A DNA stretch of 64,000 bases from Agrobacterium tumefaciens (GCF_000834635.1 NZ_JXQV01000004.1:1-64000); one strand, 5' to 3'. Numbered from the stretch's first letter, positions 8,563 to 18,660 are shown. Numbers and translations: made by a program. The notes: generated by a model from the letters alone, not told the origin.

Positions 8563-9873
8563 TTAGCCAATGCGCGCGGCGACAACAGGTGCGGCCATAA
8601 AGGGCTTTTCCGAACAGCCGAGCGCATCGAGCACCCGGGCTCTTGCGCGCTCCGCATCTTCGCTTGAGGCTGCGTGCACCGTCGCAATCGACTGGCCTTT
8701 TTCGACGTGGGTGCCGAGCGGCAGAATATGGGACAGGCCCACCCGATGGTCGATGGTATCGCCGGGATGGCGGCGGCCGCCGCCGAGTTCGACCACGGCC
8801 ATGCCGAGATCGCGCGTCTTCCACGATGACAGCCATCCGGCGTCTGGAGCTTCAACAGGCAGAATATGAGGTGCCGGTTTCAGATAGGCATGAGGCCGCT
8901 CAATGAAATCAGCGGGACCGCCAAGGGCTGCGATCATCTGCCCGAACCGCTCCATGGCCTGACCGCTGTTCAAGGCCTGCCGCGCTTGCCGTTTGCCTTC
9001 TTCAAGGCTGGAGGCGAGGCCCGCTTGCACCAGCATCTCAGCCGCAAAGGCAAAGACTGTCGTATCGATGCGGGTTCCGGCTTTCTCACCGCGCAGAAAA
9101 TCGAGGCAATGGATGATTTCGAGCGCATTGCCCGCTGTATCGGCCAGAGGCTCGTTCATATCGGTGATGAGGGCGGAGGTCCTGACGCCTGCGCCATTGG
9201 CGACCTCGACCAGAGACTGCGCCAATTGCTCGGCTTCATCAACGCTTTGCATGAAGGCGCCATTGCCGAACTTGACGTCCAGAACCAGCGTTTCGAGGCC
9301 AGCCGCAAGTTTCTTCGACAGGATGGAGGCGGTAATCAGTGGAACCGAATCCACCGTCGCGGTCACGTCTCTAATGGCATAGAGGCGCTTGTCGGCGGGG
9401 GCAAGATCGCCCGTCTGGCCGATTATGGCGCAGCCGACATCCCGCACCGTGCGGCGAAACAGGGCCTCGTCAGGCATGATATCATAGCCTGCGATGGATT
9501 CGAGCTTATCCAGCGTGCCGCCGGTGTGGCCAAGGCCCTTGCCCGAAATCATGGGCACCGCAAGCCCGCAGGCAGCAACGATTGGGGCCAGCATCAGCGA
9601 GACATTATCGCCCACGCCGCCGGTGGAATGCTTATCGGCAATGGGCTTGCCGATATCGGCAAAGGACAGAACATCGCCGCTATCGCGCATGGCAAGGGTC
9701 AGCGCCACGGTCTCATCCCGGCTCATGCCGCGAAAGAACACGGCCATGGCGAAGGCTGCCGCCTGTCCTTCCGAGATCGTGGCCTTGGACAGGCCAGCGA
9801 TGAAAGCGGAAATCTCATCCGCTGTCAGCACTTCACCGTCCCGTTTGCGGCGGATGATTTCCTGCGGAATCAT
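8563..9873 (-). CDS. deoA: Thymidine phosphorylase
   Basis: It phosphorolyses thymidine or deoxyuridine to the base and deoxyribose 1-phosphate. The 436-residue protein (from ATG 9873) has the family signature [10 protein letters not shown] near residue 80, the [16 protein letters not shown] phosphate/substrate loop, and the [11 protein letters not shown] segment. The frame is open to 9915, but the first 14 codons overlap deoC and the shorter start matches family length. It is the last gene of the nucleoside cluster, 7 bases after the deoC stop, so almost surely cotranscribed. Confidence 0.95.
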   Translation of the reverse strand: MIPQEIIRRKRDGEVLTADEISAFIAGLSKATISEGQAAAFAMAVFFRGMSRDETVALTLAMRDSGDVLSFADIGKPIADKHSTGGVGDNVSLMLAPIVAACGLAVPMISGKGLGHTGGTLDKLESIAGYDIMPDEALFRRTVRDVGCAIIGQTGDLAPADKRLYAIRDVTATVDSVPLITASILSKKLAAGLETLVLDVKFGNGAFMQSVDEAEQLAQSLVEVANGAGVRTSALITDMNEPLADTAGNALEIIHCLDFLRGEKAGTRIDTTVFAFAAEMLVQAGLASSLEEGKRQARQALNSGQAMERFGQMIAALGGPADFIERPHAYLKPAPHILPVEAPDAGWLSSWKTRDLGMAVVELGGGRRHPGDTIDHRVGLSHILPLGTHVEKGQSIATVHAASSEDAERARARVLDALGCSEKPFMAAPVVAARIG

Positions 9874-9880
9874 GGGTGGC

Positions 9881-10654
9881 TCAATATCCGCTGGATGCCT
9901 TGGAGGGTTCACCACCTGATAGCACGTTCAGAATATCGTCCAGAATGCCGGATGCACCGAAGCGGAAGGTGGATGGCATGGCCCAGTTGGGGCGCATGAT
10001 GGTTTCTGCCAGACGCAGATAGAGCGTGGCATCTTCCACGGTGCCGATGCCGCCAGCGGGCTTGAAGCCAACATTCTTCCTGCTGTCGCGGATGGCCTGC
10101 AACATGATATCCGCAGCCTCAAGCGTGGCATTGATGGACACTTTGCCGGTAGAGGTCTTGATGAAATCCGCACCTTCGGCAATGGCAATCTCGGAGGCGC
10201 GGCGGATCAGCGCCTTGTCCTTCAACTCGCCGGTTTCAAGGATGACCTTGAGCAGTGCGGGGGATGGGCATGCCTTGCGAACGGCTGAGACCATCTCGCT
10301 GACAGCATTTTCATCGCCTCGCAAGAATTTCTTGTAGGGAATGACCAGATCGATTTCATCTGCGCCGTCGGCAATCGCACGCTCTGTTTCGGCGACCACA
10401 GTTGCGACATCGAGATCACCGGATGGGAAGTTGACGACGGTTGCGATGCGCACCGAGGTGTCTTTTCCAAAGGCGGCACGGGCTTGTGCCACAAAGCGCG
10501 GCCAGATGCAGATGGCGGCTGTGGTGCCATAGGGCGTATGGGCCTTCTGGCACAGCGCGGCGATCTGCTCCGGTGTGCAATCTTCCTTCAGATTGGTGAG
10601 GTCCAGCAAGGACAGGGCGAGAGCGGCGGCTTCGCGCGGGCGCTGAAGTTCCAT
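9881..10654 (-). CDS. deoC: Deoxyribose-phosphate aldolase
   Basis: It cleaves deoxyribose 5-phosphate into glyceraldehyde 3-phosphate and acetaldehyde, the final step of deoxynucleoside breakdown. The 257-residue protein has the Schiff-base lysine in DFIKTSTGK and the catalytic lysine in VGFKPAGGI, both at family positions in a TIM barrel. ATG 10654 is preferred because AGGAGG lies 9-10 bases upstream; a TTG at 10660 would overlap the purine phosphorylase stop. The phosphopentomutase (deoB) that would link the phosphorylases to this enzyme is not in the window. Confidence 0.95.
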   Translation of the reverse strand: MELQRPREAAALALSLLDLTNLKEDCTPEQIAALCQKAHTPYGTTAAICIWPRFVAQARAAFGKDTSVRIATVVNFPSGDLDVATVVAETERAIADGADEIDLVIPYKKFLRGDENAVSEMVSAVRKACPSPALLKVILETGELKDKALIRRASEIAIAEGADFIKTSTGKVSINATLEAADIMLQAIRDSRKNVGFKPAGGIGTVEDATLYLRLAETIMRPNWAMPSTFRFGASGILDDILNVLSGGEPSKASSGY

Positions 10655-10656
10655 GC

Positions 10657-11457
10657 TCAATTTCCTCCTGAAATCATTTCCGTTAAAATCGCGGCCAATC
10701 GTTTGCCGCCAATGGGTGCCATGTCTTTGGTCTCGTCATGGCTCAGTTCTTCGCCGGTCATCCCGGCACCGTAATTGGTAATAACGGAAGCGGCGGCAAT
10801 GCGCATCCCGAAAAAGCGCGCAAGGATAACTTCCGGCACGGTGGACATGCCAACGGCATCCGCACCCAGCGTGCGTGCCATGCGGATTTCCGCTGGTGTT
10901 TCGAAACTGGGGCCCGAAAACCACATATAGACGCCCGAAAACAGCGGAACGCCTGCGCGGATGGCGGCATTGCGCATCGCAATCGATAGATCCGCATCGT
11001 ATGCATTGGTCATGCCGACGAAACGGCGGTCGCTGTCTTCGCCAATCAGCGGGTTCATGCCGGAATAATTGATGTGATCGGTGATCTGCATGACCGAACC
11101 GGGTGGCATATCCTGCCGCACCGAGCCTGCCGCATTGGTCAGAATGAGCGACTGAACGCCAATGCCTGCGAGAGCCTCGATGGCCGGGCGCATGGCGCTG
11201 GCATCCCCCCGTTCGTAATAATGCACGCGGCCCGCCAGCATGATAACGGGCTGGCCACCGAGATATCCCGCCACCAGCTCACCCGCATGGCCAGAAACGG
11301 CACTTTCAGGAAAACCGGGAATTTCGGCATAGGGAATGTGGATGGCGTCCGTCACCTCATTCACCAGCGAGCCAAGGCCGGAGCCGAGCACGATGGCGGT
11401 GCGTGGCATCAGGCCGTTCAGCCGGTCAACGAGAACATCGATGATCGCGTGGTCCAT
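10657..11457 (-). CDS. Purine-nucleoside phosphorylase (trimeric type)
   Basis: It splits purine (deoxy)nucleosides with phosphate into base and pentose 1-phosphate. At 266 residues it belongs to the trimeric PunA/NP-II class rather than hexameric DeoD. The phosphate loop GSGLGSL is near residue 26, GRVHYYE contributes further contacts, and GPSFETPAEIRM with GMSTVPEV covers the nucleoside site. The usual base-contacting Asn lies in ITNYGAGM, where many homologues read ITNxAAG. Its ATG overlaps the cdd stop by one base. Confidence 0.92.
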   Translation of the reverse strand: MDHAIIDVLVDRLNGLMPRTAIVLGSGLGSLVNEVTDAIHIPYAEIPGFPESAVSGHAGELVAGYLGGQPVIMLAGRVHYYERGDASAMRPAIEALAGIGVQSLILTNAAGSVRQDMPPGSVMQITDHINYSGMNPLIGEDSDRRFVGMTNAYDADLSIAMRNAAIRAGVPLFSGVYMWFSGPSFETPAEIRMARTLGADAVGMSTVPEVILARFFGMRIAAASVITNYGAGMTGEELSHDETKDMAPIGGKRLAAILTEMISGGN

Positions 11458-11846
11458 CAGGCAAGCTCTGTCTTGAAGCTGAAGGGCAAAAGCTCCTCCA
11501 TGGTCATAACCTTCTGCACGCCCGCATCATCGCACAGATAGATTTTCGTATCTGCGGACGCAAATTCCGCGATCTTCTGGCGGCAACCGCCGCAGGGCGG
11601 GCAAAGCGCCAGCTTTTCGGCAATCACGGCGATTTCTGTGATCTTTCTGGCCCCGCCCATGACCATGGCGCTGATGGCGGAAGGCTCCGCGCACCAGCCC
11701 TGGGGAAAGGACAGGTTCTCGATATTGGCGCCCTTGTAGATCTTGCCGTCCTCGGCACGGATGGCCGCGCCGACGGGGAATTTCGAATAGGGTGCGTGGG
11801 CAAAGGCCATGGCCTCGCGGGCTGCCTCAAACAATTCGTGCGACAT
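11457..11846 (-). CDS. cdd: Cytidine deaminase
   Basis: It deaminates cytidine and deoxycytidine to uridine forms so that the phosphorylases can act. The 129-residue length is that of the tetrameric class. The catalytic motif reads CAEPSA near residue 53, with the proton-shuttling Glu after the zinc-binding Cys. The second zinc pair is in CPPCGGC. It is followed directly by the phosphorylase with a one-base overlap (TGATG) and preceded within 3 bases by the permease, which argues for tight coupling of import and salvage. Confidence 0.94.
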   Translation of the reverse strand: MSHELFEAAREAMAFAHAPYSKFPVGAAIRAEDGKIYKGANIENLSFPQGWCAEPSAISAMVMGGARKITEIAVIAEKLALCPPCGGCRQKIAEFASADTKIYLCDDAGVQKVMTMEELLPFSFKTELA

Positions 11847-11849
11847 GGT

Positions 11850-12821
11850 TTAACGCTCCTTCGAATAGGCAACGCCGCCAGCCTTTGGCGGCTTGGCAAC
11901 GCCGATGAAACCGGCCAGCAGAATGCAGGTGAGAATGTAAGGCAGTGCCTGGAAAATCTGCACCGGCACTTCACCGATGCCGGGAATGGCCTTGCCCTGC
12001 ATGAAGTTTGCAACCGCATCCAGAAAACCGAACAGCAGACAGGCGAACATGACCGGAACTGGTTTCCACTTGGCAAAGATCAGAGCGGCCAGCGCAATAT
12101 AGCCCTTGCCCGCCGACATGTTGGCGATGAAGGCGGCAGACTGTGCGACGGCGAGATAGGTGCCTGCAAAGCCGCAGAGAAAGCCTGCGACGATGACAGC
12201 GCGGAAGCGCATCCATGTGACGGAAATGCCAGCCGTATCGACAGCACCGGGATTTTCACCTACGGCGCGCAGCCGCAGACCGAAACGAGTGCGGTAAAGC
12301 ACCCACCACGAAATCGGCACTGCGATGAAGGCGAGATAGGTCAGGATATTGTTGCCGGAGATAACATTGGCGTAGAGCGGGCCGATGAAGGGAATTTCCC
12401 GCATGGCATCCACACCCGGCAGAATGATCGGCGTGAAACGGCCTTCGCCCGGGATCTGCGGTGTGCGACCGCCCTGACCGAACCATGCCTGCCCCAGCAC
12501 GACCGTCAGACCAGCCGCGACGAAATTGAGCGCCACGCCAGAGACGATCTGGTTGCCCCGGTTGGTGATGACGGCAAAGCCGTGCACCAGCGAGAAGAAG
12601 ATCGACACACCAATACCGGCAGCAAGACCTGCCCAGGGATCTGATGTGAGATAGGCCACGCAGGCGGATGCAAAGGCTGCCGCCAGCATCTTGCCCTCAA
12701 GGCCGATATCGAACACGCCTGCGCGCTCGGAAAACAGCCCGGCAAGGGCTGTAAACAACAGGGGAATGGTCAGGCGAACGGTAGAACCGAGAATGCTGAC
12801 GAGCATATCGAAGGTGTCCAT
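11850..12821 (-). CDS. Nucleoside ABC transporter permease (NupQ/YufQ-like)
   Basis: A 323-residue inner-membrane permease of the branched-chain/BMP superfamily (BPD_transp_2), with about eight or nine hydrophobic segments. The opening FTALAGLFSERAGVFDIGLEG is the hallmark of the second permease of BmpA-type nucleoside uptake systems. It pairs with the permease just upstream (4-base gap) and the ATPase before that. The enzymes encoded right after it break nucleosides down, which supports nucleoside rather than amino-acid transport. Confidence 0.88.
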   Translation of the reverse strand: MDTFDMLVSILGSTVRLTIPLLFTALAGLFSERAGVFDIGLEGKMLAAAFASACVAYLTSDPWAGLAAGIGVSIFFSLVHGFAVITNRGNQIVSGVALNFVAAGLTVVLGQAWFGQGGRTPQIPGEGRFTPIILPGVDAMREIPFIGPLYANVISGNNILTYLAFIAVPISWWVLYRTRFGLRLRAVGENPGAVDTAGISVTWMRFRAVIVAGFLCGFAGTYLAVAQSAAFIANMSAGKGYIALAALIFAKWKPVPVMFACLLFGFLDAVANFMQGKAIPGIGEVPVQIFQALPYILTCILLAGFIGVAKPPKAGGVAYSKER

Positions 12822-12825
12822 GGCC

Positions 12826-13929
12826 TTACCTCTTCACGAATTGTTGGTAGATGCGCACCAGCGCGGGGCGGTACATATATTCAAGCGCGCCCGCAAACAG
12901 GATAACGAGACCCTGAATGACGACGATCATCTCGCGGGTGATATTGGGCATTTCAAACGAAAGATCCGCGCCACCCTGATAAAGAATACCAAAGAGAAGA
13001 GCGGCAAAGACGATGCCGACCGGGTGGCTTCGCCCCATCAGCGACACGGCAATGCCGACGAAGCCGGCACCGCCGACGAACTCTACCTGCAAGCGTGCCG
13101 ATGCGCCCATGACCGGGTTCAGCGCCATCATGCCCGCCAGACCACCAGAGATGAGCATGGCGATGATGACGGTGCGCGAATAGGGAATGCCTGCATAAAC
13201 GGCAGCGGACGGGCTGATGCCAAGCGTGCGCATTTCATAACCCAGCTTCGTGCGCCAGATGAGCACCCAGACCAGGAAGGCGGCAACAAGTGCGATGAGG
13301 AAGGACACGTTGAACGGTGCCGGGCCGAGCTTCAACCCGAACATCGCCATCAACCAGTCGAGCTTCGGCAATTGCCCACCGGGCAGGAAGGTACGGGTTT
13401 CAGGCGCCATCTTGCCGGGAACGATGAAGACGTTGACCAGCAGGTACACCATCAGCGCGGCTGCGATGAAGTTGAACATGATGGTGGTGATGACCACGTG
13501 GCTGCCGCGCTTGGCCTGAAGCCAGCCCGGAATGAATGCCCATGCCGCACCAAAAACCGCAGCGCCGATAATGGCAAAGGGCATGGTGACATACCATGGC
13601 ACGTAGTGATCCAGCGCCAGGGCCACCAGGGCAGCACCGAGACCGCCAATATAGGCCTGCCCTTCCGAGCCGATGTTGAAGAGGCCCGCATGGAAGGCAA
13701 CGGCGACCGAAAGGCCGGTAAAGATGAAGCTGGTGGTGTAAAACAGTGTAAAACCAATGGCATCACCACGGCCCAGCGCACCTTCGACCAGAAGGCGCAG
13801 GGCGGCGAACGGGTCTTCACCGATGCCCCAGACAACGATGCCTGAGATGAACAAAGCGGTGACGAGGTTGAGCAACGGCAGAAGGCCGTAGGACATCCAG
13901 TTGGGAAGAGGGACGGAAGCTGTACTCAT
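12826..13929 (-). CDS. Nucleoside ABC transporter permease (NupP/YufP-like)
   Basis: A 367-residue partner permease with a longer N-terminus than its companion. Around residue 80 it carries the conserved AFHAGLFNIGSEGQAYIGG loop, the coupling-helix region of this family, followed by alternating hydrophobic segments. It is encoded between the ATPase (19-base gap) and the second permease. It is inferred to form the heterodimeric channel of a nucleoside importer. Confidence 0.88.
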   Translation of the reverse strand: MSTASVPLPNWMSYGLLPLLNLVTALFISGIVVWGIGEDPFAALRLLVEGALGRGDAIGFTLFYTTSFIFTGLSVAVAFHAGLFNIGSEGQAYIGGLGAALVALALDHYVPWYVTMPFAIIGAAVFGAAWAFIPGWLQAKRGSHVVITTIMFNFIAAALMVYLLVNVFIVPGKMAPETRTFLPGGQLPKLDWLMAMFGLKLGPAPFNVSFLIALVAAFLVWVLIWRTKLGYEMRTLGISPSAAVYAGIPYSRTVIIAMLISGGLAGMMALNPVMGASARLQVEFVGGAGFVGIAVSLMGRSHPVGIVFAALLFGILYQGGADLSFEMPNITREMIVVIQGLVILFAGALEYMYRPALVRIYQQFVKR

Positions 13930-13948
13930 GAGCTTTAAAGCCTTTGCC

Positions 13949-15454
13949 TTATGCGGCGATGCCGGCCATCATCAGGCCAAGCGTTTGTTCTTCGGCTTCC
14001 GCCGTTTTTTCTCCGACGATCCGGCCTGCGAACATGACCAGAATACGGTCTGACAGAGAGCGGATTTCATCAAGCTCCACCGATACGAGCAGAATGGCCT
14101 TGCCCGCATCCCGCATCTCAATGATGCGGCGGTGAATAAACTCGATGGCGCCGATATCCACGCCGCGTGTCGGCTGGCCGATGATCAGCATCTTTGGATC
14201 GCGCTCGATTTCACGCGCAACGACGATCTTCTGCTGGTTGCCACCGGAAAAATTGGCGGTCTTCAAATTCGCATTGGGTGGGCGGATGTCGTATTTTTCG
14301 ATCTTCTCGATGGCGTCCTTGCGGATGGCTTCCGGGTTCAGGAACATGCCCTTGCCGTAGCGGTCATCGCGGTGATAGCCGAGAATGGAGTTTTCATATT
14401 CCTCGAATTTCAGAACCAGCCCCATATGGTGGCGGTCTTCGGGAATGTGGGCGAGGCCCAGCTTGCGCAGGACGGCGGGATCGACCTTGTCGACCGTCTT
14501 GCCACCCATCAGGATTTCGCCGGAATGGGGCTTGCGAATGCCCGCAATGGCTTCCAGCAATTCCGACTGGCCGTTGCCGGCCACACCGGCAATGCCGACG
14601 ATTTCCCCGGCGCGGACATCAAAGGACACATTATCGACCATGGTCACGCCACGGCTGTCTTTGACAGTGAGATTGCGGACCGAAAACAGAACCTCGCCCG
14701 GATTGGCTTCGCCTTTCTCCACGCGCAGAAGCACGCGGCGACCGACCATGAGTTCGGCAAGTTCCTCGACCGTCGTTTCCGATGTCTTACGCGTCGCCAC
14801 CATTTCGCCGCGGCGCATGACGGATACGTCATCGGTGATGGCCATGATTTCGCGCAGCTTGTGGGTGATGAGGATGACCGTCTTGCCCTGATCGCGCAAC
14901 ACACCAAGGATCTTGAAGAGGTGATCGGCTTCGGCTGGCGTCAAAACGCCCGTTGGCTCATCGAGAATGAGAATTTCAGCGCCGCGATACATGGCTTTCA
15001 GAATTTCGACGCGCTGCTGCAGGCCAACCGGCAAATCCTCGATGATGGCATCGGGATCGACCTCAAGGCCATATTCGCTTTCCAGTCGCTTCAACTCCTT
15101 GCGGGTGGCAGCTGTGCCCTTGGCCAGCAATGCGCCGCCTTCGGCACCCAGCATGATGTTTTCCAGAACCGAGAAGTTCTCGACCAGCATGAAATGCTGG
15201 TGCACCATGCCGATACCGGCATCGATCGCCGCCTGGCTGTCCTTGATGTTGACGGCTTTGCCATCAATGCGGATTTCACCGGAATCGGCGGAATAGAAGC
15301 CGTAAAGGATCGACATCAATGTCGATTTCCCCGCCCCGTTTTCCCCGATGATGCCGTGGATCGTACCCTTGGCAACGGTGAGATTGATATTCTTGTTGGC
15401 GTGCACGGTGCCGAATTTTTTATCGATACCGACAAGCTCGATTGCAGGTTCCAT
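13949..15454 (-). CDS. Nucleoside ABC transporter ATP-binding protein (two ATPase domains)
   Basis: A 501-residue double ATPase of the sugar/nucleoside importer type. The N-terminal cassette has Walker [10 protein letters not shown] near residue 40 and the [16 protein letters not shown]alker B. The C-terminal cassette has a degenerate Walker A ([13 protein letters not shown]) and the signature FSGGNQQK, as usual in this family. The ATG at 15454 starts directly at the conserved [10 protein letters not shown]; the frame is open to 15523, but that stretch sits mostly between the genes. It follows the binding-protein gene by about 85 bases. Confidence 0.9.
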   Translation of the reverse strand: MEPAIELVGIDKKFGTVHANKNINLTVAKGTIHGIIGENGAGKSTLMSILYGFYSADSGEIRIDGKAVNIKDSQAAIDAGIGMVHQHFMLVENFSVLENIMLGAEGGALLAKGTAATRKELKRLESEYGLEVDPDAIIEDLPVGLQQRVEILKAMYRGAEILILDEPTGVLTPAEADHLFKILGVLRDQGKTVILITHKLREIMAITDDVSVMRRGEMVATRKTSETTVEELAELMVGRRVLLRVEKGEANPGEVLFSVRNLTVKDSRGVTMVDNVSFDVRAGEIVGIAGVAGNGQSELLEAIAGIRKPHSGEILMGGKTVDKVDPAVLRKLGLAHIPEDRHHMGLVLKFEEYENSILGYHRDDRYGKGMFLNPEAIRKDAIEKIEKYDIRPPNANLKTANFSGGNQQKIVVAREIERDPKMLIIGQPTRGVDIGAIEFIHRRIIEMRDAGKAILLVSVELDEIRSLSDRILVMFAGRIVGEKTAEAEEQTLGLMMAGIAA

Positions 15455-15537
15455 CGTCAACCCAACGTCTCCGGAGGCTGGATATGACAAGGGGCGCAAC
15501 GCGAAATCCGCGATGCGCCCCATGCCATAAAATCACA

Positions 15538-16530
15538 TCAGTTCGGGCAAGATTTGTCGGACATGTAATCGTGAACCTTGACGGTTCCAGCGATGATGTC
15601 AGCCTTTGCCTTGTCGACAGCAGCCATCATTTCCGGCGTGATCAGCGCCTTGTTGTTGTCGTCAAGCGCGTAGGCAACGCCATCTTCCTTGACGCCGAGC
15701 GACATCACGCCAGCGGTGAACTTGTCGTCCTTGGTGTCCTTGAATGCGTTGTAAACGGCCAGATCGACGCGCTTGACCATGGAGGTCAAAACAGAGCCGG
15801 GGTGCAGGTGGTTCTGGTTTGAGTCCACGCCGATGGAGTATTTCTTGTTGTCGGCAGCGGTCTGAAGCACGCCGAGGCCTGTGGCACCGGCTGCCGCGTA
15901 AACAACGTCCGCACCCTGATCGAGCTGGTTCTTGGTCAACTCACCACCGCGAACCGGGTCGTTCCAGGCAGCGCCGGTCGTGCCGGTCATGTTCTGGAAC
16001 ACTTCGATCTTGGGGTTTGCAGCCTTTGCACCTTGGGCGTAGCCGCAGGCGAACTTGCGGATCAATGGAATGTCCATGCCGCCGATGAAGCCGACCTTGC
16101 CGGTCTTGGATGCCATGCCGGCCAGAAGACCAACCAGGTAAGAGCCTTCTGCTTCCTTGTAGACGACGGAGCGCACATTTGGCAGCTCAACGACGGAGTC
16201 TACAATAACGAACTTGGTGTCAGGAAACTCTGCAGCAACCTTTTCCATGGCCGATGTCCAGGCGAAGGACACGGCAACAACCGGGTTGAAACCACGGCTG
16301 GCGAAGTTGCGGATGGCCTGCTCACCCTGCGTGTCGCTGGTTGGCTCGAAATCGCGGAATTCGGTGCCGGTTTCAGCCTTGAACTTCTCGGCGCCCGCAG
16401 CAGCGGCTTCGTTGAACGACTTGTCGAATTTGCCGCCCGTGCCATAGACCAGCGCAGGCTTGATGTCCGCAGCCAAGGCGGAAGCCGACATCGCAGCCAG
16501 CGCGAAAAGCGTCAGAAGGGATTTTTTCAT
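15538..16530 (-). CDS. BMP-family nucleoside-binding periplasmic protein
   Basis: 330 residues. A cleavable signal peptide (MKKSLLTLFALAAMSAS, cut near ALA-AD) directs it to the periplasm. The mature part is a BMP/PnrA-like two-lobed binding domain, beginning PALVYGTGGKFDKSFNE, where the Asp-Lys-Ser-Phe-Asn segment contacts ligand in purine-nucleoside receptors. There is no lipobox Cys, so it is soluble. It is the first gene of the cluster, so the promoter should lie in 16531-16730. Family members bind purine nucleosides; the deo genes downstream agree with that. Confidence 0.9.
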   Translation of the reverse strand: MKKSLLTLFALAAMSASALAADIKPALVYGTGGKFDKSFNEAAAAGAEKFKAETGTEFRDFEPTSDTQGEQAIRNFASRGFNPVVAVSFAWTSAMEKVAAEFPDTKFVIVDSVVELPNVRSVVYKEAEGSYLVGLLAGMASKTGKVGFIGGMDIPLIRKFACGYAQGAKAANPKIEVFQNMTGTTGAAWNDPVRGGELTKNQLDQGADVVYAAAGATGLGVLQTAADNKKYSIGVDSNQNHLHPGSVLTSMVKRVDLAVYNAFKDTKDDKFTAGVMSLGVKEDGVAYALDDNNKALITPEMMAAVDKAKADIIAGTVKVHDYMSDKSCPN

Positions 16531-16639
16531 TGTGCAGCCCTGTTGTTACAGTTTGGTTTTTTAAAAGGGTCCTCCCGCAAACCCGGTAAGGGCATGTCTG
16601 CGGAGATGCCAGCCTTTTCTAGACTGTGCGCGAGGATAC

Positions 16640-16653
16640 TTGCATGCCTGCAA
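16640..16653. promoter_or_regulatory. Candidate operator TTGCA-N4-TGCAA upstream of nucleoside operon
   Basis: A perfect 5-bp dyad with a 4-base spacer, about 110 bases before the binding-protein start. This dimension fits a helix-turn-helix dimer site (LacI, GntR or similar). No regulator gene accompanies the operon in this window. Confidence 0.35.
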
Positions 16654-16732
16654 GAAAAATTCATCCGGTTTTTTTGACCCGATGGAAAAACCGTTAACTG
16701 CCGTTCTTTTGGGCTGAGACGACAGGCATCTG

Positions 16733-16783
16733 CAAAAAATAAAAGCGCGCCTCAGCCCCGTTTGGGGGTGAGAACGCGCTTTT
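16733..16783 (-). terminator. Intrinsic terminator of msrA
   Basis: On the minus strand a long imperfect stem (16741-16783, with AAAAGCGCG/CGCGCTTTT at its base) is followed by a T-rich tail (reverse of 16733-16740). It starts 23 bases after the msrA stop. Confidence 0.8.
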
Positions 16784-16805
16784 GAAGGTATATTAGACAG
16801 GTCTA

Positions 16806-17456
16806 TCAGCCGATGTTGCAGCTGACACCTGTTCCGCGAAGGCCACAATAGCCGCCGGGGTTCTTGGCAAGATATTGCTGATGATAATCTTCCGCATAAT
16901 AGAAGATATCCAGCGGCTCGATTTCGCTCGTGATCGCCTGACCATGTCCCGCCGCCTTCAAAGCCTGCTGGAACGTGTCCCGCGCTGCCTTGGCCTGCGC
17001 CAGTTGCTCATCACTGGTCGTGTAGATCACGGAGCGGTAGGTCGTGCCTATATCATTGCCCTGGCGCATGCCCTGTGTCGGGTCGTGCTCCTCGAAAAAG
17101 GTCTTCAGAAGCGCGGCCAGCGATACTTTTGCAGGATCATAGACCACTTTCACCACTTCGGCGTGGCCGGTGAGGCCTGTGGTGGTTTCCTCATAATGCG
17201 GATTGCGGGTGATGCCGCCGGAATAACCCGCAGCCGTGACCCACACGCCCGGCGTTTGCCAGAACAGGCGCTCCGCACCCCAGAAGCAGCCCATGCCGAG
17301 ATAGACCGTTTCCAGATTGTCGGGATAAGGCCCCTTCAACGGGTTGCCATTAACGAAGTGGTGCTCATTCACCTTTACCTCCGCATCGCGACCGGGGAAG
17401 GCGGTCTCTGGCGTTGGCATCACGGTCTTCTTGGAACTGCTATTCAATCCGAACAT
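16806..17456 (-). CDS. msrA: Peptide-methionine (S)-S-oxide reductase
   Basis: It repairs oxidised methionine. The catalytic motif GCFWGAE lies near residue 60, and the recycling cysteines are at the C-terminus in [12 protein letters not shown]. The YHQQY segment near residue 185 is standard. ATG 17456 gives 216 residues with a short Ser/Lys-rich N-terminus and no signal peptide, so it should be cytosolic. The frame extends to 17501 without family support. It ends at a strong terminator. Confidence 0.94.
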   Translation of the reverse strand: MFGLNSSSKKTVMPTPETAFPGRDAEVKVNEHHFVNGNPLKGPYPDNLETVYLGMGCFWGAERLFWQTPGVWVTAAGYSGGITRNPHYEETTTGLTGHAEVVKVVYDPAKVSLAALLKTFFEEHDPTQGMRQGNDIGTTYRSVIYTTSDEQLAQAKAARDTFQQALKAAGHGQAITSEIEPLDIFYYAEDYHQQYLAKNPGGYCGLRGTGVSCNIG

Positions 17457-17527
17457 TGCATTCTCCTTGCGGCAGCATCTGCCGCGCTCTGGTTTCTGCA
17501 TTCAATGGATCGTGACGATGACCGCAC

Positions 17528-17845
17528 TTAAGCGGAAAAGCGGCCCAATGCCCGGCGCTTGCTGTATCCCGCCATCCAGAACAGGAGGGAAAGGGCAAGA
17601 AAAACCGCAAAGGCCGGAACCATCGAGAGGCCGTTTTCCAGCCACCGCCACGCTTCGGGATGAATATAGTGATCGAAACCGGCCTGTGCCATGGCAAGCG
17701 AGGAAGGAAAATACTGGAACCAGACATCGCGGGTGCTCAACAGATCGACGGAAGAAGTCGAAACGGAGCGGATCGAATCATAGACGCCAATGCTAACCGC
17801 TGCCGCAAGACACAGGAAACTGATGAGCCGAAAAATCGATTTCAC
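17528..17845 (-). CDS. Small two-helix membrane protein, unknown function
   Basis: I do not recognise the family. From a GTG at 17845 (AGAGG about 8 bases upstream) it encodes 105 residues. A first membrane segment (FRLISFLCLAAAVSIGVY) follows a short basic N-terminus. A periplasmic loop of about 45 residues carries Tyr, Trp and His (WFQYFP, HYIHPEAW). A second membrane helix (MVPAFAVFLALSLLFWMAGY) precedes an Arg/Lys-rich tail. The frame is open to 17947, but the added residues are hydrophilic and lack a ribosome site. It precedes msrA on the same strand, separated by about 70 bases. Confidence 0.65.
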   Translation of the reverse strand: MKSIFRLISFLCLAAAVSIGVYDSIRSVSTSSVDLLSTRDVWFQYFPSSLAMAQAGFDHYIHPEAWRWLENGLSMVPAFAVFLALSLLFWMAGYSKRRALGRFSA

Positions 17846-18000
17846 GAAAAAAACCTCTGCCGATGGCTTTGCGCGGCTGTGCGGATCAAATCTGTTCCAT
17901 ACAAGCCTGTTCCCCCACTGGATAAAGGTGCCAAACCCCCTTTGCAATCACGCCAATCGCATCTAATTGCCCGGCAAATAAAAAAACTCACGAATTTGGG

Positions 18001-18028
18001 TTGATCCGCGCGAATTCATCGGTATATA
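18001..18028 (+). promoter_or_regulatory. Promoter of tRNA-Ser
   Basis: A -35-like TTGATC (18001-18006) is followed at 16 bases by TATATA (18023-18028), about 50 bases before the mature tRNA 5' end. Spacing and A/T content are good for a housekeeping sigma factor. Confidence 0.5.
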
Positions 18029-18078
18029 TCGCGCCGTTCCAGTGATTTGCAGTTTTCCAAACATGCAGACGTTTATTA

Positions 18079-18168
18079 GGACAGGTGGCCGAGTGGTTTA
18101 AGGCGCACGCCTGGAACGCGTGTGTGCGTGAAAGCGTACCGTGGGTTCGAATCCCACCCTGTCCGCCA
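18079..18168 (+). tRNA. tRNA-Ser (GGA)
   Basis: 90 bases with a 7-bp acceptor stem (GGACAGG with CCTGTCC), a long variable arm typical of tRNA-Ser, T-loop GTTCGAA at about 18144-18150 and encoded CCA at 18166-18168. Anticodon GGA is at 18113-18115. It is the last feature before the adhesin locus. Confidence 0.96.
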
Positions 18169-18429
18169 CCCTCTTCGGTATATCACCGATTTCTCCGTAA
18201 AATTTCTGACTAGCTGGAATTGGCCCGCCACGCGGACTTTGGCCGGATTTTTTTCCATATCCCCAAGAAAACTCGGATCACCGATCGCCAAGCTTATTGA
18301 CGTTGGGTTGCTGCGATCTGCGAGACCACGCCAGTCTCATGGTCTCTTGCATTGGAAGGCTCTGATCCTTCGCGCATGCGCAAGGCCCTAGTCTCGACCA
18401 GCGCGCGCAGAGGGGGGTTGCTGCAAACT

Positions 18430-18660
18430 TATGGATATTTCGCGCTGTCAACAGCAAGTTATCCAATTCACAATTTTTGATTTAGTCTAATAAACTAAAA
18501 TATATTCATGAAACAGATTTGAATATTTTGAAAGGTACCGAATCGGTATCTAGACTTCCATTTTATGGTTTTGTATTTCTTAAAGAATCAAAAAGAATCA
18601 TATAAGTATTTATTAATACTGAAATATACTGATCAATTAAAAATATTGAGAAAGTGCGGC
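18430..18660 (+). promoter_or_regulatory. AT-rich upstream region of the giant adhesin gene
   Basis: The 18169-18691 gap has no plausible gene. Its second half is strikingly AT-rich against GC-rich surroundings. It contains several short dyads: TTTAGT/ACTAAA (18481-18499), GGTACCG/CGGTATC with a 3-base spacer (18534-18550), AGTATT/AATACT (18606-18621) and a direct repeat of AAGAATCA. This layout suits silencing by a MucR/Ros-type or nucleoid protein plus a specific regulator, but no site can be assigned. Confidence 0.45.
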
